Origin: Nageia nagi
Taxonomy: Eukaryota > Pinophyta
Length of the DNA stretch: 64,000 bases
Assembly (NCBI GenBank): GCA_050084985.1
Contig: JBITNC010000002.1
Location: 1,674,001 to 1,738,000, forward strand
Direction: 5' to 3'
In this document: piece by piece, positions 57,310 through 64,000 of the stretch
Position numbering within the stretch: position 1 is the first letter of the stretch
How the letters are laid out: each line of letters begins with the position of its first letter
The notes under the pieces: model-generated
What the model saw: the letters and a program-made list of their open reading frames with translations, nothing else
The model's database searches: none
What the model was told of the DNA's origin: nothing
Translations under genes and position numbers: made by a program

Positions 57310-60300
57310 TTAACCATCATGACAACATATTGAATATGATTAATATTTCTACATAATAAATCAAATACTTTGAGCATAAATGTTAACTCTAATGACTTCC
57401 CTTAATAGGTATAAAAAAGGCTTTACTTGATAAGCATTGATATTGTTGAACAAAGTGCAACAAATAACAAGAGTGAAATAACCAAATCAATCCATATTTG
57501 ATAATATATTTGAGCATACACTCATTTGAAGATTTACAAAAAATTTATACATAAATCAAAATCTCTATAGAAGTGGGTTTCTAGCATATGTTGTGATGTT
57601 GAATGCCCTTATATACATGTATTGTAGGTATAGGAATACATAAAATCTATATAATGTTTAATAAATTACAATAGAGAGACACTTTATCATGAAGACCTCA
57701 TGCACATGCACCATCAAGAAGTAAACTAAACTAAAATAAATTGTAGCATGTTTATAATTAAATCAAAGACTTTTTAAACAAAGGATCTTTATCATTGGTT
57801 AAGATTATGAATGCTTGTATATATGTATGCAAATACTAAAGTGTAGAAAAGGTCTGTTAGGCAAAATGTAGCAAAAAATATGTGTAAATTATTAGACAAA
57901 ACACCTCGTCAATTTGTAATTTTATGAAATATAATAATCGCAAGATAGGTAAAAGGGTCCTTTGAAGGGTGCATATTCAGTAAAAATTCGTATAAAGAAA
58001 TAGATTCTCATGAAATTTATCATGTATTATGTTTTTTAATGCTTTGATAGACATGTATACTAAAGGCTACATAATAGGGGAGCATTGCCCCATAAATGAA
58101 ATGATCGCATGGTATGCATGAAATATATTTTCTATAAAGACACTAGATACTTTTAAGTAAATACAATTTTCATATGTAAATCCAAACTTTGTCAACTTTG
58201 CCAACATCTTCCTAGCATGCACCACCATGGGAGCTTTGTAAGAAGGAGTGTATTGGCTAAGTATCACTAGATATAAATAAGGATTGTATATTATCTGATA
58301 AAAAGGATACTAGATACATGATCTCATGGAATACAATGATCATGAGCTATGTATAGAATGAGCACAATTTTATGAGAAGCAATGAATGGAAGATACACAA
58401 TCCATGGTTACAACAAGAATAAATTCAAACTCTTTATTCTAATGAAATGCTTGAGAATCAATTCTAGCACCTTAAGCTTTTTATATTTTGTATTTACACG
58501 TATCCATGCTAGGTCTAGTGAATGAGCCATGCTCAATATTTAGATGACATAACTATGTGGAATGGTTTGCTTAGTACACATAGAATTCATAACAATAAGG
58601 AGGTTTGAGATGAGATTTATTTAGCATACATAAAAACTACTTCTATTGATCCAAAGGAATATTTGTCATCAAAAATATTCCTAAAATATTCTCCTATTTT
58701 CTCTTTTATCTTCAACTAAAGAATGGAATGACCATCATCCTAAAATATAATGTGACACACCCAACTATAAGTTTGCTCCCATAAGTTATTGATACAAATC
58801 ATCACCTTCCACATATCTCTAGTCTTGAGGTGGAATATGAGAAACATTTCATTTTCACTTGTCTCATTTACTATGAAATATGTGGTAGACATTATTGCTT
58901 ATCTAGAGACACCCATAAAATAAAATCTTGAATCAATTATGAAGACCAGAGATGCATTTCCCTTTTCATCTAAGAAATATTCAATATCAAGAAAGTTCTA
59001 CTCAACAATAGTTCAAAGAAAAATGTTGTATTCAAACTCATCCCATTCTTATTCCAACCTCAAGTATGCTCCATTAAGAAGTGTCAGGGTTATCTCAGTG
59101 GTACAACAAGATCAGTTCATCATTGAATCCAACAAAGATCCTCTAGGAAAACACCAAACTCTTGGATCACTTACTTCTTTTTAGCCTTGAATATTAGGAG
59201 TAACCATTGATTTAAAAATCTCATACTATCATGGATTGCATTATTCATTTATTTTTATTACTTTAGTTTACTTTCTCTAGAGATGCATTAGGCACTCTCA
59301 TTACTTTGTATATATCTTACACTACAGTCCCATTGAACTTTTTGATCACAAGTGGATAAATTTTTATTTTCTATTTACAACAATTTAAGAATTTACGACA
59401 TCCAATTTATTGTTAACTCACATATCTACATCCAATTATGCATTGTAGTTGACCAAATAGTTAACTACCTACTTGTTAACTCTCCTCTAATCAATGCCTC
59501 CACTTCTTCACTATCCATTTTTTGATTCATCATCTTGCTCTTCCATTTCCCACACTAGCAATATTGCCAATTGTTCCATAATAAGAGATTTTATCAAAAA
59601 ATTATCAAATTGTATTTATGATATATTTGTATGGCTTATAATTTTAAAGTCATTATGCCTTTATATTAATGAATAGTGTTGTAATGGGAAAGTTAATTAT
59701 ACCACATGCATTGATGTAACAAGAATACTCCTCTCCTGCTAATATAAAAAGGAAGAAATGGGTAAAGATAATCTCTTAATATTTCCTCTTTCCTTTCATA
59801 TTTATGTTTATACTCTTCTCATAATCTATATGCATGCAATTTATTGCTTCTTTTATAATTTGAGCACCATTAGTGAAATTTTCCCTCCAATAGAAAAAAT
59901 AATTTGAGTGCAAAGCTTCATCTTCCTTTCTTCCAACATTGAGGTAATGTACTACTAATAGTAGTAGCAAGATGATTTGTGGTACCAATCAAACTTTGGA
60001 AAGGGAGTGATCATAAGCCTTATGGACACAAGCATATGGTCGAAGAGCCTTTCCTTCCACGATAAGGGGATTTTGCCTACATCTACCAAATGAAAGGGAT
60101 TTTGTGAGAAGGTTGATGATTTCAACTCCTTCAACTTATATAACAAGATTATTGGAGAAAGATCTTACTATAAAGGTGTCTTTGTTATGGATAATAAGGC
60201 TACTATAAGATATTTTGAAGGTTACAATAGTCATACTTTCTCTATGGTAGCTAGAAATGTTATTGAGAATGTCAACTTTTTGGGGAAGGTGAATGGAAGA

Positions 60301-62120
60301 TCCCAAGGTATATTATTATTATATATATGCTAAATTTATAGTGTATGATATAATTTTTCTATTATTAGGGTTAACTACCTAGAGTTTTTTTAAGTTTTTA
60401 TTTATTTGTTTATTTATTTATGTTAAGAAGAGTTTCCTCATTCATTCACATATCCATACAAATCTAGTTGGGGGAAGTAGGATGTGTTGTACCAGATACT
60501 TTGGTAGTGATTTATCAAGCCATTATAAATGTAGTCAATACCTTTTCTCTAAGATTGTATTTCTTACCTTCACAGCTTTGGACAAATTCCTATTACACAT
60601 ATCATACAAGTTAGAAGGAAAAGCTAAAATCATGAAATTTGTTTGATCCCTTGTTATGAGCTAATCATCTTCTCAATTTTTACCAAACTTGCACCAAATC
60701 CATCTCATGTCATAATTACGATAAAGGTCTTACACATTCTCAATCCTTTAAATTCACCTTGAAATTCTATGATATAGTAAAATATAATGATGATGGTCAA
60801 TTGAAAAGGATAGGTGTGCACCTTGATATCATCAAATCCTCCATTTAAAAATAAAAAATAATAATAAATATGTTATGTATTATTAATTTAAAATATTTAT
60901 TTTACTTTAATTATTCCATTAATTTTGTGTATTGTTATTTTATAGGTCTATATCAAATTACCTAGTTTATATGTTTTATCTTAGATTTCACATGTTTCTA
61001 GATTTGACTTGTATACACTCTTATGTGCAATTTATGTATGTGTTTTAGCATGGTTATTTTGTTTTTTATACAGAAATGGATCTTTTCTATAATAATTTTA
61101 TAACAATATAAGTTAAAATACATGGTTAGAGAATAAAATTTATATATATAAAGTTAAGAATCCAAAAATTTAAGCATTATTTAATATTACATAAAAGGAG
61201 AATACATAAGAATTTCATTACAAGAAGATCTATTACATTCATTACTAACTTTGTATCATTATATTATTGAAGAATCTTGTCATTATTGAATAATCACATC
61301 ATAGCATAAACCACTTATTTCTATGTTATGACTTATCTTTTCATGATTACTTATTACTATCAAATATTATCCATATAATGTATTGTTAAAATATTGTATT
61401 CACTAATTTATATTAACACTTCATTCCTTGATAAATTTATTTTTCTTGAGGCTTATCTTTAATGAACTCAAAGTGTAAGGATTTGTTTTTAAGAAGGTTG
61501 AAGTAAAGAAAACTAGACTTAATGTTATGATATCTCAATAATAAAATAATATCCAAATTATCTCAAAATTATATAATTAGTGAGAAATAAAAGCATAATA
61601 TCAACATATAATATCAATTAAAGAATAACTCACAATAATCGATCTAATAATATTAAATAATAAAAGTACAAATATTATAGCTCCCATAATTGTGAACCCT
61701 TAGGATATAAGATGCTCCTTTTGGAAGGAAGTCACTCCACAAAGTTACTTCATAAATCCAAATATTTCAATTGATTTCCTTGCTTTCTAATTGACATAAG
61801 TATGCACCTACCTATAGCCATTTGAGAGGAGGGGATGACCCATATCCTAATATGTTGATACATAATTATTAAATAACATAAAAATAATAATTGACTACAT
61901 AATATATTATGTGGTCAATGGAAGGAGGATTACCCATATTCTAATATGGACATACAATTTATTTTGGAGACCAAAATCCTCCCCATTAGGTATGTGTGAT
62001 TAAAAATAAATCATATAATAAATAAAATCAAATATCATAGAATGGAAATTTATGAAGTCTCATGTTGAAGTGGTGTTTGGGATTTTTTTCTTTCATTTTT
62101 GATATACCAACACTTTATAC
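57310..62120. other. AT-rich region without supported gene
   Basis: Short ORFs (58067-58267, 58939-59184, 59776-59988 and others) have no recognisable domain and no conserved neighbour in the window. AT-rich with frequent short runs, for example ATAATAATAA near 60850. Probably old transposon remains. Confidence 0.5.
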
Positions 62121-62127
62121 ATATTTT

Positions 62128-62654
62128 TGAAGGAATTGAAGGATTCCTTGAACTCCACCCAAGATCACCTTGGATGTAATCTTCCTAATCTTAAGAACAC
62201 ATAGATCATTCACACAAAGAGAACTCAAGCGTGTATAGTGGTTCCTCTAACCTTGGGAGTACATCCACTTGAACCATCTAAATTCTTTTATCTCAATAAC
62301 TTGAGCTCTCTCTACAACTAAAAGTATATTCAAGCTTCCTACAAGATCAAGCTCTCCTCAAACTACAAGCATGAGAGTGCTTTCCACAAGTGTATTTTAC
62401 ATTGATCCCAAGCCCTCTTTTTATAAATTAAAAATTCCCTTTAGTTCACCCATTTACCCAAGAGGTAAGATCATGAGTTTTTCCAACCTTTTACCCAAGG
62501 GTTATGCTCATGAGCTTGAGTGTAGGATAAGTTTCCCCTTAGATAATTAAAAGATATTATTTTAAGTATTAAGTTATTTTACATAAGAGAATTATTATTC
62601 CTTATATATCATCTAAAGACTAACTTACACAATAATATATTATATGTTCTAACG
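62128..62654. mobile_element. Second solo LTR of the copia-1 family
   Basis: 527 bp, starting TGAAGGAATTGAAGG. It shares GTATAGTGGTTCCTC, GGGAGTACATCCACTT and CTCATGAGCTTGAGTGTAG with the LTR at 25947-26452. The last bases read TTCTAACG, a CA-to-CG change. A perfect ATTTT duplication flanks it (62123-62127 and 62655-62659). Confidence 0.9.
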
Positions 62655-63044
62655 ATTTTTGTACAACAATGCTACACATAGATTTTTCATGCTAATGTAT
62701 GCAAAATAGATTTACAAGAGATTGAGAATGTAACCAAGTGACTTTATGATGACCTAATTATTTGACCTAGAATTACGCATTCATGTATAGAAGCATAACA
62801 TGCACAATGGTGTGTGGTAGTCAAAGAGTTACATGGTTGAATTAAAGAAGATAGAGTTTTCAGAGTCATTCTTGAAGATATTTGGGAAGTTTGAAGGTCA
62901 TTTAGTTTAATAGACACTAGTTTTGAAAAATATACTTACTTTGTTAATTGTTGGGGGTTGTTGAAGGAATTATTATTAAATGATTTATTATTGGAAATTG
63001 TAGAATCCATAAAGAGTGGATTTGGTTTTACAAGAGAGGAGCAT
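62655..63044. other. Short unassigned spacer
   Basis: No feature supported. Confidence 0.5.
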
Positions 63045-63462
63045 TGTTAGGAACCTAATAAAACTAAAAAGGATTTTTATCTAAAATAGCAATAAAATAC
63101 AAACAATATTGAACAACTAATAGATTCATAAAGCAATAGAACATAGAAATGGAACAATACACTCAAATTGATATCAAGATAACAAAAAAAATAACTTTAA
63201 TAATATAAATATGAATCATGGGCTGCTTTAAGGGGGCTTCCTTCTTACAACTCAAATACAAATGAATTTCTTAGATGATCTTTTTACACCTCTTACAAAT
63301 ATTATATACTTCCTACCCTAACCCTAATTGGCAACTTAATTCAAATGATAATTTGCCTTACAAAAATATGATGATTTACATCACAAGTTAGTACAAGTTG
63401 ATAATTAAAAAACTACTAACATAATTAGACCTAATTAAATGTTAGCATGTGGGATCCTAACA
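63045..63462 (-). repeat. 3' LTR of the right-edge gypsy element
   Basis: 418 bp. In plus orientation it runs TGTTAGGAACC to GGATCCTAACA, with a 7-base inverted end (TGTTAGG/CCTAACA). Similar to the LTR at 29763-30119. Confidence 0.85.
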
Positions 63463-63489
63463 TGCCACCCCTCTTGGAAAATAGCTTTA

Positions 63490-64000
63490 TCCACAAAGCT
63501 AAAATTTTGAAAACTCTTATTGAAGCTAATTCACAACTTCCCAAGATGCATCCTTAGGTGCTAAGCCATGTGACTAAATAAAAGCATCGATGATGGTGTG
63601 ATTACATAGATGAAGGGCATGCTATTCCAAAATTACTTTTAGTTCAATTTTAATGGAGCTATCATCTGTGAAGTTTGGTAATTATGTTTTTGTTTTTAAC
63701 ATGGGATTCGTATACCTTTATTAAATATGAAACATGGAATACTATATGGACCTTAGAGTACATCGATAACTCAACTTATATGCAGCATGCCCAATATGTT
63801 GGAGGATTTTGTAAGGTCCATGAAACTTTAGAGCTAATTTTTGAGGTCCCTTAATCTTCAAAGAGTTATATAAATAGGTTTGGAGCCTTAGGAAAACCAT
63901 ATCCCCTTCTTCAAACTCATGTTAAATCTTGTGTTGGTCAACTTGTCATTTCATGCGATGTTGAGTTGTTTGCAAATTTTCCTAAAGATCAATATGAAGG
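63490..64000 (-). pseudogene. Gypsy integrase C-terminal fragment
   Basis: Minus-strand frame at about 63780-63940 reads FEEGDMVFLRLQTYLYNSLK, then LALKFHGPYKILQ, the conserved integrase C-terminal domain of chromovirus-type gypsy elements. Stops occur upstream and downstream. I could not read a clear chromodomain before the LTR. Confidence 0.8.

Larger units (their letters stand above)
63045..64000 (-). mobile_element. Ty3/gypsy retrotransposon, 3' end, running off the window
   Basis: Minus-strand element. The 3' LTR at 63045-63462 is followed (in plus order) by a polypurine tract read on the minus strand as CCAAGAGGGGTGGCA (63463-63477), then the end of pol. The remaining element lies beyond 64000. 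The left flank AGCAT (63040-63044) would be one target copy. Confidence 0.85.

Overview
The window looks like nuclear DNA of a seed plant with a very large, AT-rich, retrotransposon-filled genome. A conifer or other gymnosperm is my guess, from the style of the repeats and the lectin receptor kinase; no gene here proves the lineage. The only host gene I can support is a G-type lectin (S-domain) receptor-like kinase on the minus strand at 34.5-37.0 kb, with a decayed relative at 1.3-2.1 kb. Almost everything else is transposable element sequence, mostly dead and nested.

Layout. 1.3-2.1 kb: kinase pseudogene with its middle deleted. 3.4-3.8 kb: a dispersed repeat seen again near 53-55 kb. 5.6-6.8 kb and 32.1-33.3 kb: two halves of one gag-like gene (copy A), split by a chromodomain Ty3/gypsy element on the minus strand (6821-32092). 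That gypsy element is itself broken in two places. A minus-strand Ty1/copia element (8972-26452) sits in its integrase, with LTRs, a primer-binding site, a polypurine tract and a perfect TATCT target duplication. A terminal-inverted-repeat element (29025-31030) sits in its 5' LTR and carries a short non-autonomous LTR element (29150-30119, perfect AAAGG duplication). Inside the copia element lies a second, plus-strand copia element (from 10066) that stops abruptly at about 15690. It is followed by about 3.1 kb (15691-18834) that is an error-ridden second copy of 6.47-10.06 kb, most simply explained as an assembly join through an uncorrected read of an allele lacking the second copia.

34.5-37.1 kb: the kinase gene and its TATA box. 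All expected domains and kinase motifs are present, but one single-base frameshift separates the ectodomain from the rest. 38.7-42.5 kb: a decayed third copia element on the minus strand. 44.9-50.0 kb: a plus-strand gypsy-type LTR carrying a second copy of the inverted-repeat element, then a primer-binding site and a gag-like gene (copy B) with no pol behind it. 53.2-55.5 kb: the dispersed repeat again, split by a minus-strand gag-like fragment (copy C), itself split by a solo LTR. 62.1-62.7 kb: another solo LTR of the same copia family. 63.0-64.0 kb: the 3' end of another minus-strand gypsy element running off the window.

There is no operon, CRISPR array, rRNA or tRNA. The interest lies in order of insertion (host locus, gag-like element, gypsy, copia and inverted-repeat element, then second copia), in the possible assembly fault with its hint of a polymorphic insertion, in 139-bp repeats in one LTR, and in the gag-like gene family whose three copies here show no pol.
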